A stretch of 64,000 bases of DNA from Schistocephalus solidus. Taxonomy: Eukaryota; Platyhelminthes; Cestoda; Diphyllobothriidea; Diphyllobothriidae. This document shows, piece by piece, positions 54,101 through 64,000 of the stretch. Position 1 is the first letter of the stretch, and each line of letters begins with the position of its first letter. The notes under the pieces are model-generated. The model searched no databases and was not told the origin of the DNA. It worked only from the letters and a program-made list of their open reading frames with translations. The position numbers and the translations under genes are program-made. The stretch lies in assembly GCA_017591395.1 (NCBI GenBank), contig WEDG01002043.1, forward strand, positions 215,146 through 279,145, in the 5' to 3' direction.

Positions 54101-57100
54101 TGTTGACATTTGTTTATGTTTGTTATTTTCGTTTGAGGTCTTGCACTCACCCATAATTCCAATGCTGGGGTTGTCGAGGTCTTCGCTGCTTAATTATTTG
54201 CACACCTTGGTGACACAGTGAGTTTTAGCATCAGCTGCACCTGGCGGCCGTCGTCCATGAGGTGTATGAACGTTCTCCCTGAGTTCGAACCGCAATGGAC
54301 CGAGGATGATCTAAGCATATATTTCCGCCTTTGAAATCCATCAACGGACTCTGCAATCAGCAATAGAGCATCTGGCTGATTCATGTAACATCCGCAATGA
54401 CCCCCATTGGATCCCCAGCCCCCAAGGGCAACAGTTTTTATCTCCTTAATATCACCGGGAGTTTTTTTACTGTCGGTTGTTTTTCAACTATGTTGGCCTC
54501 ACCAATATATCGTGATACTACTTTTTGATACAACAACTCGCATGTACAACTAGGGAATTCAAAGTTGACTCACAAACATATCCTTCAAATATACTGATAC
54601 TGATACCCTTACATCTTATCTTAAATCTTAACCTAACCTCCATCAGAATTAGCGCAAGGAAAATTGTCTTGCATCGCATTTAAACCAAGTTCAGATGTGT
54701 TTCTGTTCTCAAAGAGCTATATAACCTCAGGCCGTAATGTAAACGCTAATCAGAATACTGGTTAAGTAAAGAAATAATCTGGATATGGCTCATAAGATGC
54801 CTAAATCAAATTTTTAACTGCCATATGCTTTCGAGGATGCAGGGCATCCAGTCGGCTGATGTCAGCGTCAGAGGCAACTAGCGCTAGCAATCAACATGTC
54901 TGTTCCAGAAAGTCATTCTTAATATATGACATAACTGGTTTTCTTTAGCAAATACCTGATTCTTTTTCCGTTGGCTCCTTTATCTGAAGCTCTTTTGTAG
55001 CTACAGATTTAAGAAGGGTAAAAAGAAGAGTAAATATTTGAATCCCGAGAAGGGATAAGAAAATATTTGCTTTTTTTTAACTAAATAATGTATAATTTTA
55101 CAACCGTTTATGTCATCATGCATGGAACCATGCGGGCAAGGGAAGATACATTACATTATTTAGATGCTTTGCCAGATACAGACGTAGGTTTCCCTGCCAT
55201 TTTCATTAGATACGTTCTATCCAAACAAAGTCCTGATGCGTTTGAACCCTCAAATACCTTAATTCTTACAGGCCGTATTCTCAAAGATAAACAGAACTCT
55301 GGTTTGTTAAAGAATGAGTCTTGATTCGGCTCATGGGGAGCCTATATTGGCTACTGAACTGCCAGACGCACACGAGGATGTAGGGGATCCAGTTGGCTGA
55401 TTTTAGCCTCAGAGGCAATTCACGCATGAATTCAACGTGTCTGTTACTGAGATTCCAGCCCACATATAAAGAATAGTTGCATGGTCGAAATAGCCCATCT
55501 GCCAATCTACTAAATAAATGTTATGCGATGTGATTCATACAATCAGGAGCAATAATGCTTTGATTCGAATACCATGTAAAGTGAAAATTTTTGGCAATAT
55601 TCAATTTTACCTCTAGTCAACTACGACGAACCAACTGGCTAAATTATAGATTTAGACTCTCAGGAAATCAATCAATATGCCTGATACCGACAGCTGTGCA
55701 AGAGACTCTCTCGTCAATAGAATAGGCTTGACTAAATTTATCGCTTAGATGGATGAAACTGCTAACATGGATCGAGAAGAATTTCAATTTTTTCTGCTCA
55801 TCGGCCATTCAGTCGTCATGGGCTTGAACTGCATGTTGAAACATTTGTCTAGGTGATGTCGGACAAATAAAACAAGACGAAAAATACGCAAGCAAATCTG
55901 TTGAGATTAAGCCAAATAAGGCCTCTTATGCATGGAGATACATTACTGTTTATGAGCGTCCGATAGATAATGCAATGAAATATTGGCTCAGCGATGTACC
56001 TTGCCATACATGGATGAGTCTGCTTTAAATGCTGCCCTACTCACCACATTTGCCAGCCTTATATCCTGTTGTGGTTCCTTGGCAGAGCTTCGTCCCCCCA
56101 CGAAAACATTCAAACTACAGACGAAGACAAAGCCTGATTGATTATGCTGACCAAACCATTAATTAAAGGGGGTTCCTTCTTTTGGACAACAGAAATTTAC
56201 TTACAGCAGTCCTGGTCTCCACGGTTCGGGGGAATTTCCAAACCAAAGTTGCTTACTTGTAATTGGGGCCTTTGGTCAGCTCCATGTCCTGCTCGACTTT
56301 AAAGCGATCTGCAATGTTGGTGGTAGAAACAACTTACTCTCAGTGAATGGGAAATTAATCAAATATTTTGAATGGAAACGATTTCAGCGTCTAGTTCTCA
56401 AAACTTTATTGGTTTTTCGATCCTTTCAGTGGTCACGGGATAGGTTCTGTCAATGAATATCGCGTCCACCTCCGTGATTTTGGGCACAGTAATTTCTGTT
56501 TCCAAAATATCGTGATCTACATCTTTTATAAAGAGTTTAATATCAGGGTTAGTTCATACTGATTACTAAGTAGTGCTATATTTAAGCATTCACCGTTGAG
56601 AATATGCCTGCCGTGCAACGTACCATCAGCGTACACACATTGAATGCCACGTCACGAACGTAGCAGATTTCCCGGCTGAACCATTTTTATGTAAACGGAC
56701 TTTTTCCAAGTTATCCCCTGTCGTCAAAATGATCGTATTGGATATGGAGTTATCAGAAGTATCAACTCACCTTTGTATGCTCTACTGCGGAGAAGAGTGA
56801 AATTAACTGGACAATTCTGCTTCGTAAATGTCCAAAGGTCCCAGTCACAGATCTTAACCACCTTTTTGTTATCAAAAAATGTCCTCTAATTATAGATAAC
56901 GTTTAAATTTACAACGTTCAAGCATCGAAAAATAGTCCTTTGAAGGACACATCCATGGATTTTATTGCAGTTTCCTCATGTTGCATTGCATTTCAGGCGT
57001 ATTTGAAAGGTACACGGAAATATTCTTATTATCAGGTAAGTAATTAATGAGATAAAGCAACGCAGAGAAGCGTAAGTTTACATTTGGTCAATAAAAGCGA

Positions 57101-58740
57101 TGAGGGTAAGCGAGAGAACTAGACATCCGCTGGCTGCACAACTCATTTTCATTTGCATGAAAAGGAGCAGTTGCTCTGGGCATCCGTTTTTTATTCTGAC
57201 CTCCTTTAACACCTTCAATCTGTAGGCTGCGCTGATCGTTGCATATCTGCTGTATCCTTTTCGTTTGACTTAAGGCTGTTGAACTGCCCGGAAGGCCTGC
57301 GGTGAGCTCACGTTTTGTTTTTTTGTTTTGTTGAACGAAACATGTACAAGAATGAAGATGATGTTTCGGATTCTCGGCTATAAACAATCCCTTTGGGAAA
57401 AATGATACGAAATTACGGATTTTTGAGATTGCGTTGATTTAAACAGAATCCTTTTTATGGCAAGTGAAGCAACCACCTTCCTTTGTTTACATTTTTGTTA
57501 AAAAGTCTAATGAGGGAAGACTGATTTTCAGTTTTGCTCAGCCTCCTAAGAGCAAAATCAACTGTCCCTCATATCTCATATTCCGGTGCCCTATGTATGC
57601 CAATGTTTCTGCTCTGAACGAGGAGGCCTTTTTTTGCAGAATAAAAGCTTTTCTATTGGTTTATTTTTGTCACAAGTGGAATTCAACCACAAGCAAAGGA
57701 TGATGGCTTTCGTCTTCGTCAAGTGCGCTGTCACCAGCTGTTTATTTAATATCGTAGCAAGTAAAAAAAGACCACCATTTTATCGATTGTTTCAAAGTGG
57801 AGCTGCTAAAATTTCTTACTTGCTTCTTTACTTCTCCTGTATCACTATTGGGTACTGGCCTGGTCGAACCGCCCGTGTTTACGGGCATGTTGTAGATTCA
57901 GACACTTGAATGACAATAGAATACATATCTATTGAAAATGCTTATGAGCACTAAACGATACGTTTTCCTTACACGGAAAGCAGAAAGCAGATCATTACCG
58001 AACATAATTTGGGAGTAAGATGCTATTTTAAAGCTGATTTCGAGACTGTCTATGAATATCCGGTTGAAATACGAAATAATTGGGTATCAACGTGGTACAA
58101 AAATGATCATATATAGGCCCCTTAAATTCTATGAAATATCTGTGAAATTATGAGTGTGTATCGCAAATCAATAAAAACAAAAACGTACAACATAGCATAC
58201 AACTTTTTGCTGATGCGGTTTCCGCAGACGTTCGAACTATCGTGCATTCAGCAGTCGGCAGTCAGTCGTTTTTGAAATACATTGAGCGTATTTAACATAA
58301 TAATAAAAAAGGTTAAACACATGTTAATGATCCTACTTATCACACGCGCAACGTACAATTTAGCTAAGCATTTAACGTTATCAGTGAGTGATTGTGCAGT
58401 ACCTACCTATGACATGAAATGTATCAACATTTACGAGAGGTTTTAATTCAATTACAAACTGGCACCATTGAACTTCACAAAGCTTTTAAATAATACTGAG
58501 TAAACTCAAGGGCATTGATTTGTATAAAAAAACGTTTAAAAAGTTATGTTGGTTAGAAATATATGTATTTTTTAAGCCGGAACTTCCGAGAAGGTTAAAA
58601 ATCGTGGTTCCTGAGCAAGTGTAAACTTTCTATGTGCAGAATGACCGTCCATTTGATAAAAAGTGCAAAAGAAATCAGCATTTAATATAATAATATTTAA
58701 AATTATTCCTTCGTTGAAAATTTTCACTTCAATTTCGTTT
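54101..58740. other. no recognised gene
   Basis: AT-rich sequence. Frames at 54190-54384 (minus), 55088-55324, 57088-57387 (minus), 57464-57703 and 57586-57909 have no known motif. A diverged duplication is described separately. Nothing else stands out. Confidence 0.4.
54735..55480 (+). repeat. two diverged direct repeats about 539 bp apart
   Basis: CAGGCCGTA at about 54729 and 55269 begins each copy. Shared text follows: GGTT(A/T)... AAAGAA, GGCTCAT, GAGGATG(C/T)AGGG, ATCCAGT(C/T)GGCTGAT and CAGAGGCAA, then TGTCTGTT. Identity is moderate over about 170-200 bp. The frame 55088-55324 spans the gap and is probably chance. Confidence 0.6.
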
Positions 58741-59380
58741 CAGAATAAGTGCAATGACTTTTATGGCACGAACAGAACGTTCTTACATTTTAACAGCGTT
58801 TCCAACGCAGTTGCATTTGGTCGCTCCATTTGACTCATGCAGGTGGTGGAAGGCTCCTGTGACCGCCACTTACTGGTACTTAATTTTACCCTGTTGCTCA
58901 TCGAAGCTGGCTCCACCCCGTCGCCACAACCCAGGCGACCGACACGACCAGCGGACTAAACCAGGTGAGGGTCTACGGTGTTGTTTGTGTTATCACACCC
59001 GGTACGTCTTCTCCCTTTCCCCACACTTCCTCCCTGACCTCCAGTCCTCCCTTTCTTCTTTCCCTTTCATTCCCCTCACGGTTTAAACGTTCTACGGTGG
59101 GCACAAAAGCAATCATGTTTGCGACCCAGACAAATTAATCATTCGTCAACTTACCCAAATCATCCCCCTAATGGAGTTCTGTAACCGCCTGGGATGACTC
59201 AGCGGCCCCCAGGCTGCTCGAAATGAGTCTGCTCACGATGATCACTGATCGCCTCAGCCAGCCAAGCTTTCCGAGATCGAGCAGAACGTCTTCTGGACTC
59301 GACAAGGTCTTTACCTCAGTACCAAACTTAAGATGTACCAAGATGTCATCTTGCCGATTCTGCTGTATGGAGCAAAGACC
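58741..59380 (+). pseudogene. RTE-like LINE fragment: 5' region joined to polymerase C-terminus (copy 4)
   Basis: From 58800 to about 59215 the sequence matches the 5' untranslated region of copy 1 (7320-7660). At about 59225 it jumps to the polymerase C-terminal block, with [22 protein letters not shown] at about 59310-59378. So some 2.5 kb of endonuclease and polymerase are missing, by internal deletion or by the union of two fragments. Confidence 0.72.
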
Positions 59381-59499
59381 AATCTGGTCAGTAATCTGAT
59401 GCGGGAGTCGGCGCATTGGCTGGCAAACCTTGAGTACCCTGTCTTCGCGCGCCTTGCGCGACCTCATACCGTAATGCACAAATCAGGTTTCACAAAGCC

Positions 59500-60200
59500 A
59501 GGAGGGGAACTAGGAGCCATCGCCGTCTGACGCCGAGTTCACTGGTCAGCCTCTCAACACACAGCACACACTGGGCTGAAGACTGCGTCAGTCGACAGCC
59601 TTCAAAGTCACGGTTTCGAGGTAACCGTTATAGTATCAGATATGCGATGATGGTGAGATGATGCGAATGTATTTGTGGATGTATTGTGCTCTGCTGTGGT
59701 TTAAGCCTACGATGGTTTACTACAGTTTACGTTGAGAAGCATGTGACCTGAGTCGTCTGTCTCCATATGATATATTCGCAATTGACCGATCGGGTCGATG
59801 CATGAGGTGAATGCGTGATCGCAATATGAATAGTTTGGAACCGAATCCTCATCGTTGGTAGCGAAGGTGGTAGTGGGGGTAGCGGGTATTCTGAAGGGAG
59901 TGTGAGTGGGGGAATCGTCACCAGTGAGCGACGCGGAGGCTGCAAGAGAGATAGTGGTGCCGGTGATCGAGCGTGGCGGGGCATCGACAGAGTGATCAGC
60001 TGGTGATAAGGATCATCGATAAAGTGCGATCCGATGTAAGGTTGGCAGGAAGGATGTTCGCTGACGTAGAAATTGATATTGTCGGATTGTGGTTGCGCTG
60101 CGCCCTGTAGGTGTCCGATCGTGCCGATTCTTGTGTGGAAGGTGCATTAGTAGTTTGGCCATGTTGAGAGAGTTTGGACATTGGCGATTTTGATCCGAAG
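59500..60200 (-). pseudogene. RTE-like LINE zinc-finger 3' end with repeat R (decayed)
   Basis: On minus, finger-1-like text (R-I-G-T-I-G-H-L, about 60130-60110) and Thr/Pro-rich linkers (59996-60181 and 59727-59984) are followed below 59720 by the R junction: CGGTTACCTCGAAACCGTG, then CAGCCCAGTGTGTGCTGTG and GGCTCCTAG. Order and orientation repeat those at 12398 down to 10795. Most finger cysteines are lost. Confidence 0.6.
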
Positions 60201-60587
60201 TACTCTCGACATGCGTGTCACCCTTTTAGCTTTACCTGCGACGATCCGCTTTGCACGCCAGTCTTCACAGCAATGTAAATCAGGTTATTCGCAAACACAT
60301 CCCTTAAATGAGCTTTTTAACGAATGTTACCGTACTGCATTGCACCATTCTTAGTGCTATTCGTAAAGTTTGGTCAGTTACTGATTAAGTGCCAGTTCTT
60401 AGTAGATATTAATAACTGCCAAACAATCATGGTCAACCATGTCACGCTTAGAAGTCACCTGCGTCCTTTGAAGTAAATTGCCAAAACCTTCATTTTCCTG
60501 CATCACTTAACCTCGGAAAACCTCGCCTACTTAATAACCAAAGAATTCAGTTATCTTTTCGTAGCAAGCAACCAAGCGACAAGACCA

Positions 60588-60760
60588 CGAGTTCGTGGCT
60601 CCGTAGTTTGAGCGTTTAAATTTAAATCAACATGTTCGAGACCCACGTGGTTCGATGCGTGTGGCTGGGTATGGCCGACTGATGATGGCTACTAATCTAG
60701 AAATGGGCATTTTATGATGCGTTCTCTTTCGTTGCCTATGATACGTGTAACTAGTGGGCT
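60588..60760 (+). mobile_element. dispersed tRNA-SINE of the array family, with hammerhead-like core
   Basis: On plus, GTGGCTCCGTAGTTTGAGCG (A-box region) and TGTTCGAGACCC (B box) form a tRNA-like head at about 60592-60652. GGCTGGGTATGGCCGACTGATG and CTAGAAATGGGCATTTT follow, the same order as the minus strand of the 305-bp monomers (GGATTGGGTATGACTGG, CTGATGA, GAAATGGCCATT). The copy shows that the family also moves or moved as single elements. Tail position is uncertain. Confidence 0.7.
60670..60715 (+). ncRNA. hammerhead-ribozyme-like motif in the dispersed SINE
   Basis: CTGATGA (60679-60685) and GAAA (60700-60703) keep the 14-nt spacing of the array copies. Stem II pairing is reduced (TGGC against TCTA, about two pairs), stem III would use ATGGGCAT, and stem I pairing is weak. 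The core boxes survive, but the helices are probably too weak for activity. Confidence 0.45.
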
Positions 60761-60764
60761 GCTG

Positions 60765-61395
60765 GCAGAGCTCAATGAGGAATCCCGTAACCTATTGGCC
60801 TGCATCCATCCAACAGCATTTTTTTCCTCCATTCTATCTGCACTGATAACCCTTGCTTAACATGTAACTTCGTGCAAGTAGCCCTATAATTTCCGTTTGT
60901 TTTCATGGAACAAATCTGCTTGCATCAATTTCAACGGTGCTCAACTTAAATCCGTGGATAACTTAATTTGCCAATGCATAAACCTCTCCCACAACACAAA
61001 CATCTAAATGATGAGGTGGCCCCCTGGATCGCGAAAGCCAACCAAGTCTTTGGACGGTTGCAGAACGTCATCCGGAATAGATACGGTGTCCACATTAGCT
61101 CTAAAAACCAAAATGTAAAAAACTGGCATATTGCGGACGCTGCGGTACGAAGCAGAGACCTAGACAATTTACCAAAAGCAGGCACGCAAGCTCAACCAAT
61201 GTTAAACCAGAAATTGCTTTTCCATTTTGCGTTGTCATTCTATGCCTATAATACTTAATACGCTGCGGCTGCCGGCGGAGCTCGGGAATGAGTCCCGTAA
61301 TCCACCGGAATGCGTTTATCCAACAACTTATTTAACTTCCTTATAAATATATTGATTACCCTTACATACCATAAAACTAAATACAGCTAGTAGAA
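60765..61395 (+). repeat. two copies of a ~110-130-bp repeat flanking an RTE fragment
   Basis: GCTGCTGGCAGAGCTCAATG at 60768 and GCTGCCGGCGGAGCTCGGGA at 61268 open two related blocks. Both continue with GTCCCGTAA or ATCCCGTAA, then CATCCAACA or TATCCAACA, an A/T-rich centre and GATTACCCTTRC (or a close variant). The RTE fragment at 60920-61130 lies between them. They may be 3' tails of SINE copies. Confidence 0.55.
60920..61130 (+). pseudogene. RTE-like LINE polymerase C-terminal fragment (copy 5)
   Basis: I-N-F-N-G-A-Q-L-K (about 60927) is followed by a stop-broken stretch and by D-E-V-A-P-W-I-A-K-A-N-Q-V-F-G-R-L-Q-N-V-I (about 61010-61070), then N-R-Y-G-V-H-I-S. This is the region spanning the end of copy 1 and the start of copy 2. 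Both ends are truncated. Confidence 0.8.
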
Positions 61396-61399
61396 TATA

Positions 61400-61815
61400 T
61401 AGGTTTGTTTTCTTCATGTTGCCATAAACGTACGCTATCAGTCACTATACCGGTTGGCGCAGAAAGCCAACCAGTTGTTTTGATAAGAAGTCAATACAAC
61501 TGCTGTTGTCATGGGGACAGGTGAACCACAAAAATGGTGCAAAACAATGTCACAATTGTTTTCATACCTTTACTGGATACACAACGTGAGGTCCTGTTTT
61601 GTTTTCTTCATGTGACTACAGTCCTGCACAGCCAGTTACGATACCGGTGGCCTCAGCAATCAAATAAGTCAGTAGTCAGTAAAATAATATTGCCATGGTG
61701 ACCGGCTACTCTATTTCCATTGGTTTTTCTGCGACCCACATCAAGTGATGCTAAGCAGTGTCACAATTGTTGTTATATGTTGATTGGTCACACTACTTGA
61801 GGTCAGGGCGAAGAG
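61400..61815 (+). repeat. unnamed repeat, two tandem copies of about 200 bp
   Basis: TTGTTTTCTTCATGT occurs at about 61406 and 61604. Each copy continues with a C-C-G-G-T core (TATACCGGTTGGC or GATACCGGTGGCC), AAGTCA, a CATGG(G/T)GAC word and TGTCACAATTGTT, ending with GGATACACAACGTGAGGTC or GGTCACACTACTTGAGGTC. No coding or tRNA-like content. A third, inverted copy is at 63745-63890. Confidence 0.65.
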
Positions 61816-61889
61816 AAAAAGGCAAAACCAGTTGATAACACGTGATACCATGCGCAAAGGAATGCCTTAACTGGGTGTGGCAGGGGAAG

Positions 61890-62095
61890 AGGCGAATGCG
61901 AGATGTAGTTATGTCGTATAGCCGGCGGTGTTCTACTGCCGGTATTCATGGAGACGCATGTGATGAATGAATGTGCGACGACAGTATGGGCAGGTGTATG
62001 TAAGTATTTCGGTTTCTGTGCAATGGATTCGCAAGTTACCTGTCAGGCCAATGCGTGATGTGCACGCATATTCACCTCTTTGCTGCCAATCCTAC
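61890..62095 (-). pseudogene. RTE-like LINE zinc-finger fragment
   Basis: On minus, T-S-R-I-G-L-T-G-N-L-R-I-H-C-T-E-T (about 62055-62005) and C-P-Y-C-R-R-T-F-I-H-H-M-R-L-H (about 61990-61945) match fingers 2 and 3 of the family tail. Finger 3 has lost several residues between Phe and His. No polymerase or R is attached on the expected side. Confidence 0.7.
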
Positions 62096-62279
62096 CCTAA
62101 TAAGCGCGTATGCTACATGTCGCATCCATCCACAAAATATCCCAATGCACACCTAAATAATGCTTTCGTCTCATTTTGTAAGTGCCACGTGGTAGGCTAA
62201 TTAACAAATTTCCGAAGATGCGTATTTCACATGAGTGGACTTTATTCAACTCAGTGTAGCAAGAGCATGGTTGTGAGTT

Positions 62280-62510
62280 CGTGGCATCTGCCTGCTCGGC
62301 CACTTATGGGATATTCGTTATTTTGCAAAGGTGCGTTTATTCTGAGTCAGGTGTTATGGTACACCCAGGGGTGGCTCTGGCCGCGCAAGCCACCTGCGCC
62401 GTCTCCCATCTCCGGTCTTCTTCACTCTGTCTTATCACTGGGCTTAAGTGGGGAGGGGGAGAGAGAGTGCGTTAGCTGCAGCGCTAGTCACCATCCCTGC
62501 ACCACGTGGT
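62280..62510 (+). repeat. repeat R, plus fragment
   Basis: Matches the second half of the R module: GGTGTTATGGTACACCCAGG, GTGGCTCTGGCCGCGC, AAGCCACCTGCGCC, then TCCGGTCTTCTTCACTCTGTC and the purine-rich GGGGAGGGGGAGAGAGAGTG. Overlapping short frames are by-products. Confidence 0.75.
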
Positions 62511-63744
62511 GTGGAACATACGATTGACCTCGTTGAAATCAACGGTCGAACTGTCATCATGCATATTCCCCCGTACCTCACTGTCATTAACATTCGTAAG
62601 CTGCAGAAAGATACAAAGACCATGGATCTTCGTTACCGGATCTTCTATTGTGGCTGGCTGTCTGCGAAGAACATATTTGTGGTTAAGCTGAGTTTTTGGG
62701 ATAGGGACCATGTCTCCATGTTTGTGCATATCACGATGGTTTCCATGAGTTCGAACTTAGGCGGTGCAGGGGCAGTGAACTGCGCGTGGATAGCTGACCT
62801 GCACTGCAGCTACAACACTCACTCGTGCCTCATCCATATGTGTTCAGAAGACTAGAGGCAAGTATTACCAGGGGTTTAGCACGGTCGGAGACTGCCAGTA
62901 CCAGTCTGCCACGCCTGATTGGAGTGGAAGTCCCATAAATGGTCCAAAGCCCACATTGTCAGCGGCAGACGTCAGAGCGAATATCAAAAGAACCGGTTGA
63001 ATTGGCTTCACCAAGTCCGTCATCTGGAAATCAGGAGTTGGCCGTTCATCAGCAGGCATGCTAAGGGTGGAGAGTGGCTCAGTTTCTTATGCTTTGTGAA
63101 TTATATTCAAAAGCCTTTAGGTATAAGATTATGGACAAGTACGTTTGAGATGGTATTTGCGGTCCTTATTTCACTGACTCCATCTATCAGACATTTTCAA
63201 CAGAGGATGACAATTGCTTGCAGCATACAAACAACTGAAACTTTGACAGCCATTTTTCAATACAGTGGTCGAATCCTTTCGAGGAGGATACTTTTGCTTG
63301 CACTCATAGTTTTCGAATAACGGATAGGCAACTGCAGGCGGAATGCATATTATGGAAGTCGGCCAAGGCTGCCCAGTTGAAACGGAGCCTGTGGTTGAAC
63401 TTTCCATATCGATATCAATGGTTATGATAAGATCCATTTGAAAACAGAGTATATATATCCCTGACCCAGTTAATCGGAATTGGACAACAGAGAGGATGCA
63501 AGTATTAAATATTTCCCGCTTGAGATGGCCCACTAAAACTAAGTTCCTGTCTTACTCAGGACTATTGCACGCTTAGAAACTTTTAGCGTGAAACTAACTG
63601 ACTTAGTAGGATAAAGAGGAAACAGTAGTTGTCGTTGTAACATCAGTAGCAGCAGCAGCAGAATTGGCAGCAGTTGTCGTCCACAGCCCAGTTAAGAAAT
63701 ACCCTTGAGCAAGGCATCACGTTTTATCAACTGGTATTGCCTTT
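62511..63744. other. no recognised gene
   Basis: Frames 62448-62855, 62919-63320 and the minus frame 63171-63533 overlap each other and have no motif I know. A short CAG/GCA-type run lies at about 63645-63673. Nothing else recognised. Confidence 0.4.
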
Positions 63745-63890
63745 TTATCCTCGCCTGGACCTCAGGCAGTGTGACTAATCAACATATCCTAACAATAGTG
63801 ACATTGATTTGCACCAAATGGTGTGGGTCGCAGAAAAACCAATGAAAAAGAGAAGCCGGTCAACATGACAATAGTAGTTTACTGATATTC
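63745..63890 (-). repeat. inverted copy of the repeat at 61400-61815
   Basis: Its reverse complement matches 61690-61815: GGTTTTTCTGCGACCCACA with CATTGG before it, a GTGATG-type centre, TATGTTGATTGGTCACACT and GAGGTC. The match is strong over about 120 bp. It lies directly beside the LTR-element fragment at the window end. Confidence 0.7.
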
Positions 63891-63902
63891 TTAGCAAAAC
63901 AA

Positions 63903-64000
63903 CGCCAGCCAGTAATGGCGACGACTGCTGCTTGCAAACCGCGACCCAGTCGCCTCTTCTACATCACCGATAAGTCGAGTAGTCTCCATTTTTCTTGACG
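63903..64000 (+). mobile_element. start of another CsRn1-like element fragment, cut by the window end
   Basis: CCAGCCAGTAATGGCGACGA, ACTGCTGCT, CGACCCAGTCGCCTC and CACCGATAAGTCGAGTAG match, in plus orientation, the gag-protease junction of the element at 43731-48889 (47333-47430 on minus). It would enter the protease D-T-G-A box just past 64000. No LTR precedes it, so its 5' part is missing. Confidence 0.8.

Noticed and set aside
63645..63673. Coding trinucleotide repeat
   Set aside because: Only a short imperfect CAG/GCA run outside any supported frame.
1..64000. CRISPR array, operons or bacterial promoters
   Set aside because: The spaced repeats are 305 bp long with tRNA-like content, and all coding content is of eukaryotic transposon type.

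Overview
This looks like a gene-poor, repeat-dominated stretch of a flatworm nuclear genome. The best guess is a diphyllobothriidean tapeworm of the Spirometra / Dibothriocephalus / Schistocephalus type. That placement is inference: it rests on an RTE-like LINE whose protein ends in C2H2 zinc fingers (a family I recall from these worms), a CsRn1-like LTR retrotransposon, and several CR1/L2-like LINEs. I see no intact host gene, rRNA, canonical tRNA or CRISPR. Nearly every ORF with recognisable content is a broken piece of a transposable element, and the rest are short and unsupported.

Layout. 1-3.95 kb: nothing recognised. 3.95-6.73 kb: a tandem array of about eight 305-bp monomers, read on the minus strand. 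Each carries a tRNA-like segment with A and B boxes, and most carry a hammerhead-ribozyme-like core just downstream. Two copies of a CCTAA-rich spacer give the array a 1388-bp higher-order period. 7.16-15.9 kb: pieces of the zinc-finger RTE LINE. A 5' part lies on plus, a converging 3' part on minus, a third 3' end lies on plus, and there are several copies of its 3' untranslated repeat (called R here). 15.9-20.7 kb: AT-rich, nothing recognised. 20.7-37.2 kb: a nest of CR1/L2-like LINEs of three families (A, B, C). Family-B copies, including a recent tandem duplication, sit inside a family-C element whose reading frame resumes on the far side. 37.2-42.9 kb: nothing recognised apart from minor repeats. 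42.9-51.6 kb: a minus-strand family-A LINE split by a complete but decayed CsRn1-like LTR retrotransposon (43.73-48.89 kb). 51.8-54.1 kb: R repeats and a second family-C LINE. 54.1-58.7 kb: little recognised. 58.7-62.5 kb: more RTE/R fragments and one dispersed copy of the array monomer family. 62.5-64 kb: little, then the start of another LTR-element copy running off the end.

The elements relate mainly by nesting and amplification. The strongest observation is the 305-bp family, which has the part order I recall for the Schistosoma Sm-alpha repeats (pol III-type promoter, then a type I hammerhead) and exists here both as a satellite-like array and as a dispersed copy. All identities, alignments and percentages were judged by eye. 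No search was run.
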